Positions 1-8,941 of a stretch of DNA of 64,000 nucleotides are shown piece by piece. Position 1 is the first letter of the stretch. Every line of letters begins with the position of its first letter. The stretch comes from Isoetes taiwanensis (Eukaryota; Streptophyta; Lycopodiopsida; Isoetales; Isoetaceae), in contig JAJEKV010000004.1 in assembly GCA_021234155.1 (NCBI GenBank), positions 12,030,109 to 12,094,108 on the forward strand, given 5' to 3'. The notes under the pieces were generated by a model. That model was not told the origin of the DNA, made no database searches, and worked only from the letters and a program-made list of their open reading frames with translations. The translations under genes and the position numbers were made by a program.

Positions 1-740
1 TAGTTTCGTAGCATGTCCTCTAAAATCCCGTTGGTCCGCCTCGTCCCGCCATCCGTCTCGAGGATGATATGCCGTGCTCATGGATAGCTTCGCCGGATTG
101 TCGCAAAGAGGTCTTGCCAAAAGGCGCCATGAACTTCGGATCCCCGTCGGAGATGATCTCCCTTGGCATGCCATGAAGCCCTGAAGATCTCTTTGGTGAA
201 GAGCTTTGCTGTGATCCATAGTCAGACTGTGGGTGGTCCCGCAAGGCACAAAATGTGCCATCTTAGACAACTTGTCGCACCACTACCATCAAGGCATCCT
301 TCCTCTTGCCGTCCTTGGGAGTCCCGTGATGAAGTCCATGCCGATTACCTCCCACTTAGCGTTTGGCACCGCTAATGGCTCTAATGCCCCGGGATTCAAG
401 TTGCCCGCCTTCGCCTCATTGGCATAGCCGACATTCCTTGATGTAGCGAGCTATTTGCTTCTTCATTCACGGCCAATAATAGGCCGCAAGACCTTGAAAT
501 ATGTTTTCATGAATCCCGCATGGCCGGCTATTGGGTCAAGCAGCGGTCGTGGAGGATCAACTTCCTTACACCCGATGATTCGTGTACGCACAACTTGTTC
601 TTATGGTATATGATTTCCTTCCTTCTTATAATGCTTGAAGGCCTCCGCTCTTTATCCGTTTCTAGCTTCCTTAGAAAGGCTTGCCCATACTTCCCCGAAA
701 TCCACATCCGCTGGCAAGGACTCTTCAATCCTCTTACCAA
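1..740 (-). pseudogene. Integrase, N-terminal and core, broken and cut by window edge
   Basis: The zinc-binding N-terminal region is seen as HKNKLCV (528-740) and an HAGF/ECRLC-type stretch in a shifted frame around 430-520. The catalytic core appears at 20-244 as LHGMPREIISDGDPKF, where the usual DRD is DGD. Stops and indels are frequent. The element continues left of position 1. Confidence 0.8.
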
Positions 741-861
741 AATCGCGGATATCGCCGAAATTGCGTTTGCAACGCACTCTAGTTGTCGGGGATGCCTTGA
801 AAGCGCGATCCGCTACCACATTGAGCTTCCCCGCTTGTAGACTATATCAAAGTCGTACTCT

Positions 862-2070
862 TCAAGGAACTCCATCCACCTTCTCTCGCCTCGGGTTGAG
901 GTGTGGTTCGCGGAATACATATTGAGGCTCACGGTGGTTCAGATCCAACTGGAACTTCCTTCCCAAAAGGTAGTGCCTCCATATTCTTAATGCCCCGACA
1001 ACCGCAAGCAATTCCTGATCGTGCGTGGGGTAGCGTCCTCTGCCGTCGCTCATCTTCCCGGAATCATACGCTACCACACGCTCTTCTTGCATAAGCACCG
1101 CACTGTAGCTATCTTACTCAAGCGCCTGTTGCTACAAGCTTATCTTTTTCCGGTCCCGGTAGGTTAGGACTGGGGCTGTTGTTAAAGCTTCCTTCAACAA
1201 TTCAAACCCCGCGGGCTTTCTTGTGCCAATGTTCGCGCCCAATCTTTCACTTTCTCCGCGTCCAAGTCCGTTAGCGGGGCTGCTATCTTGGCAAAGTTCT
1301 TTACGAACTTCGTAGTACCGCTAGGCCGAGGAAACTTCCGACTTCATGCACATTCTTCGGCGCCGCCACCGAATCACCGCTTCAATCTTGGCGGGTCCGC
1401 TGAGATGCCTTCGCCGAGATCACATGACCAAGATATTCCACCTTCTGCGATTTGCGGCGGCGGCACTTTGACAACTTGGCATAACCGGTGCCTCTTCAAC
1501 TTCTCTAGCACTCTTCTCAAGTGTTGTATGCGTGCTCTTCAAGGGATCTGCTATACACCAAAATGTCATCAAAGAAAACAATCGAAGGTGTCCAGAACTC
1601 CCTCGAAGATATCGTTCATGAGCCTCATGAACGTTCGCTATGGGGCATTTGATAAGCCCGAAAGGCATTACCGTGAACTCATAATGCCCATACCGCGGCT
1701 CAAGGCGGTCTTATGAATATCTTCTTCCTTTATCCTGATCCGATGATAACCTGACCTTAAGTCGATTTTGAGAAGATCTTTGCACCTTGAAGCCGATCCA
1801 TCAAGTCGTCCGATCTTGGAAGCGCATATTTGTTCTTAATGGTGTGCTTGTTCAACCGCCTATAGTCTATGCACATCCTTAGACTACCATCCTTCTTCTT
1901 AACAAAGAGAATGGGCGCCTCCAAATGGCGTAAACACTAGGTCTAATAAAACCTAGGTCAAGCAGCTCCCAAGAATCGGGTTCTTTAGCTCCCGACAATT
2001 CCCGCGTTGTCATTCTATATGGAGCCTTGCTCGTTGGCTTTGTTCCTGGCTCGAAAGTGCAATCTCGCAC
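862..2070 (-). pseudogene. Reverse transcriptase and RNase H, broken
   Basis: Fragments in successive minus-strand frames match Ty3/gypsy RT: GTKPTSKAPYRMT (1879-2070), MPFGL (1668), and the catalytic FFDD box, which is intact in one frame around 1560-1580. RNase H follows (862-1098) with RYPTHDQELLAVV and RIWRHYLLGRKF. Many one- or two-base indels split the frame. Most amino-acid signatures remain readable, so the decay is moderate. Confidence 0.85.
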
Positions 2071-2236
2071 TCAACTCCCCTATATGGAGGGAGCCGCTTG
2101 ATCTCATCGGAAAGAGATCATGGAATTCCGTGATCAGCTTAGCTACTTGTTTCGCAACTTGTCGAGCACCTTGTCTTCTTTTGCTTCCTTCCGATTCGTG
2201 CTCGCTAATCTCAAGCTTGAAGATGTATGCCACCGC

Positions 2237-2582
2237 TCACTCTTGATGCACTTGAACAGCCGTTTGGAAGACATACATCGCATGATGGGGACAACTTCCT
2301 TTTGTTATCTCAATGATCTTGCCGCCGGGCGTTGGGAAGGTCACTTTCCGCTTCCACACGTCGATAATGGCCCTCGGCCGCCCAAGGTACTCCATTCCTA
2401 TGATCAAGTCGTACTTGCCAATGCCCATTACTTCTGCTCCCATCGGATATTAATCCTCGCAAGTCGATGTCGGTTAATTCTCTTGCCCGTCCCGCCTTTA
2501 CCGCACCACTTGCTAAGACAACGGTCTTGACTTTGACTTTAGCGGCTTCAACTTCAACATTTGAACCATTCCGGGGATGCAA
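2237..2582 (-). pseudogene. Retropepsin-like protease region, broken
   Basis: The frame 2237-2443 contains YDLIIGMEYLGRPRAIIDVWKRK, trimmed here to the signature IIGMEYLG...IIDV that ends Ty3/gypsy proteases. The catalytic DSG-type triad should lie in 2500-2650, where only a degraded FGSDHNF-like stretch is seen in another frame. It is therefore not functional. Confidence 0.7.
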
Positions 2583-2652
2583 AGTTATGGTCGCTTCCCG
2601 AAGTCTATCAAGACTATGAAGGACTTGGCCTTGGCCTTCCCTACCGCGGAAA

Positions 2653-2932
2653 TTACCTTTTATTGGCTCTCTTGCTCAGATCTATTAGTGCAAAGATATG
2701 ACACTCACCCCGAATGTAGTCAAGGGCCTCTTCGCCGTCGTCGTCGGACAGGGCATCCCACTCTCCCAACTCCGCTAGAGCTGCACTCATGACGTAGGGG
2801 CAGTTTGCTGTCCTATGGCCTGGCTGGAAGCACCTGAAGCACAGTTGCTTTTCTATGCATTCCTGCCTCTTTTCCTTGGGCATTGCCTGCAAAAAGGATC
2901 GCACTGCTTTGGAGTAGTTTGACCCCTCGCAT
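2653..2932 (-). pseudogene. gag nucleocapsid zinc knuckle
   Basis: The frame contains CFRCFQPGHRTANC, a C-x2-C-x4-H-x4-C zinc knuckle, preceded by a basic stretch (KEKRQECIEKQL). After it comes an acidic linker (SDDDGEEALDYI) typical between nucleocapsid and protease in this group. It is separated from capsid by the MITE. It binds the element RNA in related retroelements. Confidence 0.85.
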
Positions 2933-2934
2933 TA

Positions 2935-3479
2935 GAGGTAATTTGAGATCTCATTTTGTCCCATTAAGGGATGCTTAAAAAGCCACATCAGCTTTTTAAA
3001 CTGTCCAATAAGAGAAGAGCTCCAGTGTATTTTATTCCAGTATTATGTGGCAGCAGTAATTAATGCAGTTCTAACTAACTTTTGCAGTGTCATCTTTCTA
3101 CTATAACTTTTGATCAAAAACTCCGATTCGAACACTATTTGTGGCAATGGATTCGTCTCCTCAAGATCTTTCTAATGACAACCCATTGTTATATCTTTTG
3201 GGATGCAAATATATAAGAAAAGAGCAAAAAACCATATTTTTTAAGGTTAACACATATGGCTTGTATTGAAATACATCATAACCATATATCACTTGAAAGA
3301 TATTTTCATTCTGCATCTAATGCAACAAACGCCGCAGCATTTTCATGAGTAAATCAAAAGTTATAGGGAAAAAACGACAGCAATGAAGTTGTTAATGCCG
3401 CATTAATTGCAGCTTGATGTAGAGTACTCATTCTATTGGAGGATTCTTATGGGGACAAAAGGAGATCTCAAATTACCTC
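2935..3479. mobile_element. 545 bp MITE inserted in gag (TA target duplication)
   Basis: The ends are inverted repeats of about 33 bp: GAGGTAATTTGAGATCTC at the left and its complement at the right, followed on both sides by TTTTGTCCC-like bases. Dinucleotide TA flanks both sides (2933-2934, 3480-3481). Removing the element and one TA rejoins gag sequence before the zinc knuckle. There is no ORF of note inside. The TA duplication suggests a Tc1/mariner-type mobiliser, but the terminal bases are not the usual Stowaway ones. Confidence 0.8.
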
Positions 3480-3481
3480 TA

Positions 3482-4424
3482 ATGTGCTTGTCCTTGAAGG
3501 ACACCTGCTTCTTCTCCTGCTGTTTGCCTTGGTTCCCACCATATGGGGTTCTAGCTGGACCTGGACTGGCTGCCCTGGGGCTATGGCTTCCTGTGGCCTT
3601 GCCTTTATCCTGGAAATACTGCTGCTTCTGCCCGCTATTCTGAGGTCCCGACCCCTGCAAGCTTATAGCCTTGGATTCCGCTTCTGATACTGTCCTAGGG
3701 TTTATTGCCCTCACAAGCTTATGGATCTCCTCATTCACCCCTCAATATAGCTTTCTCTTTTGCATGCTTCTCTCCTAACTTCGCACATACTGAGCCTTAG
3801 CCTCATGAATTCCTCTGTATATTTTTCGACTGATTTGTTGCCTTGCCGCAACCTCAGAAAACCGCCGTGATCATCTTTGGACTTATGTTCCCTTGGGATA
3901 ATGGCGCTTGAAGGCTTTTGCAAACTTCTTGAACTTACAAGCATCCTGCTCAAGCCGTGTGCCTTTGCATAACCCTTCCACCAAATCCTTTGCGGCTCCT
4001 TTCAAGTTGGTACATTTGCAACTCGCCTTTGTCTTTATCTTTCATGCTATAAGCGTTTAAGGCATTTCGCCATTTCGTCCAGCCCATGCCTCTCGCTTCC
4101 AATCCCGACTGTTCTCCCCCGAGAACATTCCGGTTCCGCCTTCCATACATTGCCCGGTCGCGGAATCTACCTTCTTCCGGTAGTCGAGGCCCCGGTGTCT
4201 CTTTGTCGTTCATCCGGGGTGTTCCTCGCCTTCCATCTGTTCGATTTCGAAATTTTGTTCTTCCTCTTCCTCGAGTCGGAAATCCAGTCCGAGCTTGAGT
4301 CGGAAGATTCCGGCTGGAGGATCTCCTTCTCTTGCTCCTCTTCTTGTCTTTTCTCGCCTTCCGAAGTTGATGCTTGCGGCAACCGAAGCGTTGCCCACCG
4401 AACCCACTCCTGCTCAGCGGACAA
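3482..4424 (-). pseudogene. gag capsid region, broken
   Basis: Minus-strand frames 4167-4424, 3950-4213, 3735-3953 and 3482-3738 give gag-like sequence: an acidic/Ser-rich N-terminus, then a retrotransposon-gag signature around KSVEKYTEEFMRLR, then a Gln/Gly/Lys-rich linker. Several frameshifts break it. Its C-terminal part is cut by the MITE at 2935-3479, and the nucleocapsid zinc knuckle lies beyond that insertion. Confidence 0.75.
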
Positions 4425-5936
4425 GAATGCCTTTTATCCGCCTCCAGTCCGCCCTCATCTGGGCTATCTCCTCCTCCTCGGGGTCATGGGTTCCATATTC
4501 TCAAATAGGTTCCCCGGGGTGGTCTGGGTGGGGTTTGCTCTTCTATAAGATCTCGCAGTTGTCGTTCCCCTGCGTTTAGGCCTCTAGCTGCATGCACAAG
4601 CAATTCATGGTTATATGATTAGTTCCTTTCTTCTCTTGCATTGATTATGCTTGTTGGTATGATTGTGGGGCAAAATACATCAACAAAACATTTAAAGTGC
4701 AATAGGATTTATATTCATATATCATATAATATTTTAGATACAAAAAAAAGTCTCCGGGATCAAGAGTCTGACTATTCTTGAAATTGCCGGTAAGGCGGGT
4801 TGTCCTCGAAACTTCTTTTACTTGGGCTGTACCTCACTTGTACTTCCCAAGTTCCCGAAGTATATCCCAGCATTCCCCCTCGGATGGCGGATGCTAGCTC
4901 TTCCACCCGTCTATGGGAGGTATGAGGCTTATTACGGCCAACCTACCAGTTTGAAGGTGGGGTACCGCTAAGTCGAAGATGCCCAAGGCTGTTTTCCGCT
5001 TCACTAAAATGACATGGTCCACCTTTTTCTCGATAGGCGGCGTGCATGCCAAATCACGAAAGTGCTACAAAGATCTGCATGCTTCCTTCTCCGCGTGGGC
5101 TAAGCGCCAGGAAATATTATTACTCTACCGCCTGTTAGGAGCGGAAGGTAATATTTGAGTGCTGCTCCGGTGCTCTCCACGTGCCCCCTGAGGTGCCCCC
5201 GTGGTGCCTTGATGCATACCGTCCACGGGTACTTGAACTAATTCCTTGTAATCTTGGAAGAGCGCTCAGACACTTGTCGTTTGTGGCTCTCCCTTGGAAT
5301 TTTGCTATCTGTTTTTGTGAGGAAGAAGACTCCCCTTGAAGTACTCTTTGTTGTCTTCCCCCTTATTCCCATCTCTCCTGAAGTGCTATAAACTCCTCCT
5401 CCAGTAGGAAGTTCCTCGACATCATACTTCCGATAGTGCCGTAGCTTCCGATGTCCGGAGATGGTGTGTCCCGTGTAAGTAGTCGCCTCTCGTATTTTGT
5501 ACCGAAAGTCTTAGTTTCTTGGTCGATGAAGTCTTTCTAGATCCGGCTGTTGCCGTAGGGAGGTGAAGGAGTTCATCGACACCGGTAGCCTCCGGCCCCC
5601 GCGATTCGGGGAGGTTTTGATGTCGTTTAGCAAGCAAGTATTCTTGTCCTTCGACTATGACCGGTGCTAGGCTTGTTATTCCCGGCCGATTGGTTGTGCA
5701 ATCCTCGGTGGTGGTCTGTCACTTCAAGGCGGGTGATGTCTTGTTCCGCCTTCCTACGTTCCTCCTCTGGGTCCACCTCTATGTCATCCTCGCTTTCCCG
5801 CCGGAGTCTTCACTCTCTTGGGATGCTTTCGCTATGGTCTCTTCATTATTCAAGCAGGGGCGTTCGTAAAACTCGCTGCGCCCAAGGGTGTGATTTCTAG
5901 AGGCTGAATTGATGGTTCACCTATTACGGTTTCGCC
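4425..5936 (-). other. Gypsy internal region without recognisable gene
   Basis: Only short broken frames are present (for example 5422-5637 on the minus strand). 4620-4745 is AT-rich and could be a terminator for the leader module. From position and strand it is assigned to the retroelement. Confidence 0.4.
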
Positions 5937-6308
5937 CTATATACTAGATATAGCGCTAAAGGTCGTGTTGTAGGAGAAGAAGACTTTGCCATTGCTTGTT
6001 AAGGTCATGTAGGTTGGTAAGCGGTTGGTTCTGTTCCTCAATGCCTTGGCAATATTGGGTACATGATCGAGGGTCGTTTGCAATGCGGTCCTTGGTACAA
6101 AGTACCCTATGCATGGCGGTATCTTCTCGTAAGCTAGGGACAACTTTCTCTTGGAATTCTCGCAGACTTGACGGGCAAGAAAAGGATTGGAGTTCGTGGT
6201 TCTTTGCAAGGTCAAATTCTTTTGAAATACTTGGAATCTTGTATTGACATCTACTTCCGATTGATGTGGGGAGGCGCTATACCAACCGATGAAGGCTTCA
6301 GTAGCCAT
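5937..6308 (-). CDS. Unrecognised 123-residue ORF in the gypsy leader
   Basis: The ORF starts MATEAFIGWYSASPHQ and runs uninterrupted to a stop at 5937. I see no signal peptide, membrane segment or known motif. The start is supported by a TATA box 113 bp upstream and an ATGGCT context. It is the second hairpin/TATA/ORF module on the same strand. Sequence to about 5420 stays partly open in shifted frames, so the original protein may have been longer. It could be an accessory gene of the retroelement or a captured host exon; I cannot decide. Confidence 0.45.
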   Translation of the reverse strand: MATEAFIGWYSASPHQSEVDVNTRFQVFQKNLTLQRTTNSNPFLARQVCENSKRKLSLAYEKIPPCIGYFVPRTALQTTLDHVPNIAKALRNRTNRLPTYMTLTSNGKVFFSYNTTFSAISSI

Positions 6309-6420
6309 GGCTTAAGAGCGTCTTTGCCGATGTCAAACTAAACCGAAGCGCCGGTGAAGCTGAAAGATCGCCTCAATTGCGTGAGCGATTCGTGGGGTTG
6401 AGGCTTGGGGTTGTGGGGGA

Positions 6421-6428
6421 TATATATA
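6421..6428 (-). promoter_or_regulatory. TATA box of second leader module
   Basis: The minus strand reads CCCTATATATATCCCCC about 113 bp before the ATG at 6308, preceded by AAACCCTAAAAAT and, further up, AAATCGACCAAA. This copies the arrangement before the ORF at 8018. Confidence 0.55.
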
Positions 6429-6608
6429 GGGAATTTATGCCCTAAAATTTTTAGGGTTTCTAAAAAGTCCGACATTTGGGATGAGGCTAATGTTTCTTGG
6501 TTAATTTGAGGCTCAAAGTGGCTTGCCTATAGTCTTAGGGTTCTAATGCAACAAATTTTGGTCGATTTGGGTATGTCTAGCTCAAGTTATGAACTTGGGA
6601 AGTTCTAA

Positions 6609-6682
6609 GGCTCTAAGAGTGCTTGTGGGAGGGGTGTTAGGTTGGGACCTAACTAGGCTCTGGCGCACTCTTGGAGTCACCG
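6609..6682 (-). repeat. Fourth copy of the gypsy leader hairpin
   Basis: The same imperfect palindrome as the array at 8241-8741 (inner GTTAGGTTGGGACCTAAC, outer CTCTAAGAGTGC and GCGCACTCTTGGAG). It lies upstream, on the minus strand, of a TATA box (6421-6428) and an ORF starting at 6308. The same order, hairpin then TATA then ORF, occurs in the 8 kb module, suggesting that a promoter module was duplicated. Confidence 0.8.
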
Positions 6683-6854
6683 GTGAAATTACTCCAATTG
6701 TTGCCAAAAGTAATACTGTGCCTAATGAATATACACTCTTAAACAACTATATATTTTATTATTCAAAATTTTTGTACATCAGATATAATCCTGTTAGTTA
6801 CAAAAAGTTAATTTCCCGTCTATCAGTCCCTCCGCTTGATGTACTTAGCCAGCC

Positions 6855-7715
6855 TCATATCCTTTGGCTCAGCGGGGTGACTCTTTTTCCATGGAGAGTG
6901 CATGCTAATGAATCTTCAAAGTGCTGTACAACCTCCATCTCTCGCTTGCTTCTTGTAAAAGTAACATGTCGTTGGTTACCGCTTGTTGGGGTCGAACTCC
7001 CACAAAATTTCTCGGACAAACCTGGAATGAATGCCCTCGGAATGAGGAACTGTGAGCTCCTTTGAAGTGCTTGATTTCCCGCAAGGCTCGCAAAAGGGGA
7101 GTCTTGGGATCTCTTCATAGGCTTCTTGGGGGTTAGAGGCAGCTCTGCGGGGTTTGAGCTGGAATGCTTCCGAAGTTGGCCTCCCTCCTTCACGCTTTGA
7201 CCTTGTTTTCTTCGTAGGTAAGTGCGTAGTCTTCGCGGCATCTTCTTGTATATTTTGTAATCTGCTAGCTTTTTCTTGTACCTCCTCTCTCGGTCCTAAG
7301 GTGTACGAGTCTCGGGAAGGTTTTGGTTGCTTTCTTCCTGCCTGCCTTCTCGCCGCATCTAGCTTCTTTGCTTCTTGCCATACCGAATGGTGGGGAACTT
7401 GGCGGGGGTAAGTTAATCTGTGTTTCAGGCTGTGCTTGGAGTTGGGATCGGCTCTTCCTCGGCGGATTTCCTCTGTTTGAGGGTTGAGGGTTAAGCTGCT
7501 GCTTTGTGAGGATTCTCCGTTCAGAAGGGTTGCCTCCAAGAATCTTTGCTATATCGCCGATCTCCTCCGACGAGGTTGGGGATCGTTCGCCTTCCGGTTG
7601 GCTCGTTTATAGATCGCCCGTAGGGTTCTTCTCTTCTTTTTGGGGTTCTTGGGTCATTACCCTTTTTTCCTTTGGGGTCGGGGTCCTCTCTGTTCTTAGT
7701 TCTTTGTTCCGCCAT
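6855..7715 (-). pseudogene. Decayed ORFs following the H3-like ORF (gag-leader-like)
   Basis: Overlapping open frames (7521-7715, 6976-7539, 6855-7241) carry one Lys/Arg/Pro/Ser-rich protein broken by frameshifts. Most of it looks disordered. Near the end are RFVRE and LHGKRVTPLSQRI, which loosely resemble the plant transposon-associated domain found in Athila-type elements (FVREFY... RGKRV-type motifs). That family link is weak. The segment continues the H3-like ORF on the same strand and may once have been one protein with it. AT-rich sequence near 6720-6800 could hold the poly(A) signals of this unit. Confidence 0.4.
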
Positions 7716-7724
7716 TGGTGGTCT

Positions 7725-8018
7725 TCAGTTACGCAACCTCCTCTTACATACATTCTCGCTTTCTCCTCCTTCCTCTTGGCTCGTTCTTCTCTTCTTCTTG
7801 CCTTTTCCTCTTTCTTCTTGGCCTTTTCTTCTTTCCTCTTTGCCTTTTCTTCTTTCCTCCTCCCTCCTCCAAATTCTGTAATACCTAGGCCGCCTCTCCA
7901 TGTCGACCTTCCGGTTTTTCGTCGGCATCTTTGAGCTTACGTTGGTTTTGCGAAAGCACTTGGTATTTGGGCCTACCTTCTTTCTTTGGGCTTGGGCGGT
8001 TTGTTTGGTCCTAGCCAT
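7725..8018 (-). CDS. Small basic protein with histone H3-like N-terminus (MARTKQTA)
   Basis: A 97-residue ORF with a good plant start context (ATGGCT). After the initiator Met the first seven residues ARTKQTA equal residues 1-7 of histone H3. The sequence then diverges (QAQRKK instead of RKSTGG). Residues 12-45 are rich in Lys and Arg. Residues 48-85 are repeats of the type EERRKGKEERRKGQ, probably helical and nucleic-acid binding. No known fold is visible. It lies about 0.9 kb inside the 5' LTR, behind the hairpin array and a TATA-like box, so it belongs to the gypsy element as an accessory or leader protein. Mimicry of the H3 tail to reach chromatin readers is inference. Chance similarity of a short basic stretch is the alternative. 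Confidence 0.6.
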   Translation of the reverse strand: MARTKQTAQAQRKKVGPNTKCFRKTNVSSKMPTKNRKVDMERRPRYYRIWRREEERRKGKEERRKGQEERGKGKKKRRTSQEEGGESENVCKRRLRN

Positions 8019-8122
8019 TGTACGACAAATACCGATTTGGGAGCAGGCCAAAAGATCGGCTAATGAGAAGGAGCTCGTGGGAACCACGGGAGAAACCTAA
8101 AAAATGAGCTTATGTCCCAGTA

Positions 8123-8130
8123 ATTTATAG
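8123..8130 (-). promoter_or_regulatory. TATA-like box before the H3-tail-like ORF
   Basis: The minus strand reads CCCTATAAATTAC about 105 bp before the ATG at 8018. Just upstream are AACCCTAAAAAT (telo-box-like) and AAATCGACCAAA, both also found before the TATA box of the neighbouring module. Promoter activity is inferred from motif spacing. Confidence 0.5.
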
Positions 8131-8240
8131 GGTTGGATTTTTAGGGTTTGGTCGATTTAGCCTTGTGGTGGTTTTGCTTGGCAAAAGTCTCCCCTGTCTT
8201 GGGCGAAATTGGGGTCTTGTTTGGTCTTTGCTTCTTGAAT

Positions 8241-8741
8241 GGCTCTAAAGTCTTGCGGGGAGGGGGGTGTGTTAGGTTGGGACCTAACTAGGCTCGGGCG
8301 CACTCTTTGAGTCGCCGGCCTTCTTCGCCCAACGCACCCAATTTACACAATTTACATCTTTGTTACTCCCTAATTTAAGCATTTTAAGCAGGATCCTATC
8401 ATTACTTTGACCCTTTTTATTAATTTACGTTTAATTTTAAGGGTCACTTTTGGGGATGACTCTAAGAGTCTTGGAGGGAGGGGTGTTAGGTTGGGACCTA
8501 ACTATGCTCAAGCACTCTTGGAGTCGCTGTTCCAAAAGTGACTTGTACTTAATGTTTTTCGATGTTTTAACATACAATTCTAGCTATTTCGAACTCCTTT
8601 GATCGGGATTTCATCTTTTATCTTACCATTTGGAGTTCCTAAGGTCAAGTTCTAGGGTTTATATGGGGTGACGACTCTAAGAGTGCGCGAAAGGGCCATT
8701 AGGTCTGAACCTAACATGCTCCGGGCGCACTCTTGGAGTCA
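8241..8741 (-). repeat. Three hairpin-bearing tandem repeats in the gypsy leader
   Basis: Three copies (about 8241-8316, 8457-8526, 8673-8741) have centres at roughly 214 bp spacing. Each has outer arms like GACTCTAAGAGTGCG and CGCACTCTTGGAGTC and an inner pair GTTAGGTT/GACCTAAC, so each can fold into a long stem. The copies lie between the primer site and the first ORF, where packaging or translation signals of retroelements usually sit. A fourth copy is at 6609-6682. Function is not known. Confidence 0.8.
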
Positions 8742-8928
8742 CTGGCCAAAAGTGCTATTTCGATTGTTTATTCTATCCTACCTGTGTTCTCTACTTATCT
8801 TAATCTTAGATAATTACTATCTCTACCCCGGGAAAAAAATTTTCCCGCTACTCGAGGTTTGAGGGTCCTATCAAGTTAGTACTACTGGGAGCATGGTCAG
8901 TGCTTTGCTCTTGGTCTCCAAGAACATT

Positions 8929-8940
8929 GCTCTGATACCA
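8929..8940 (-). promoter_or_regulatory. Primer binding site (initiator tRNA-Met)
   Basis: On the minus strand the bases read TGGTATCAGAGC, complementary to the 3' end of plant initiator tRNA-Met. It sits one base inside the 5' LTR, the standard place where minus-strand DNA synthesis is primed. Confidence 0.9.
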
Positions 8941-8941
8941 C

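Noticed and set aside
2310-2582. 90-residue minus frame as separate gene
   Set aside because: Frame-shifted shadow of the gag-protease junction of the gypsy element.
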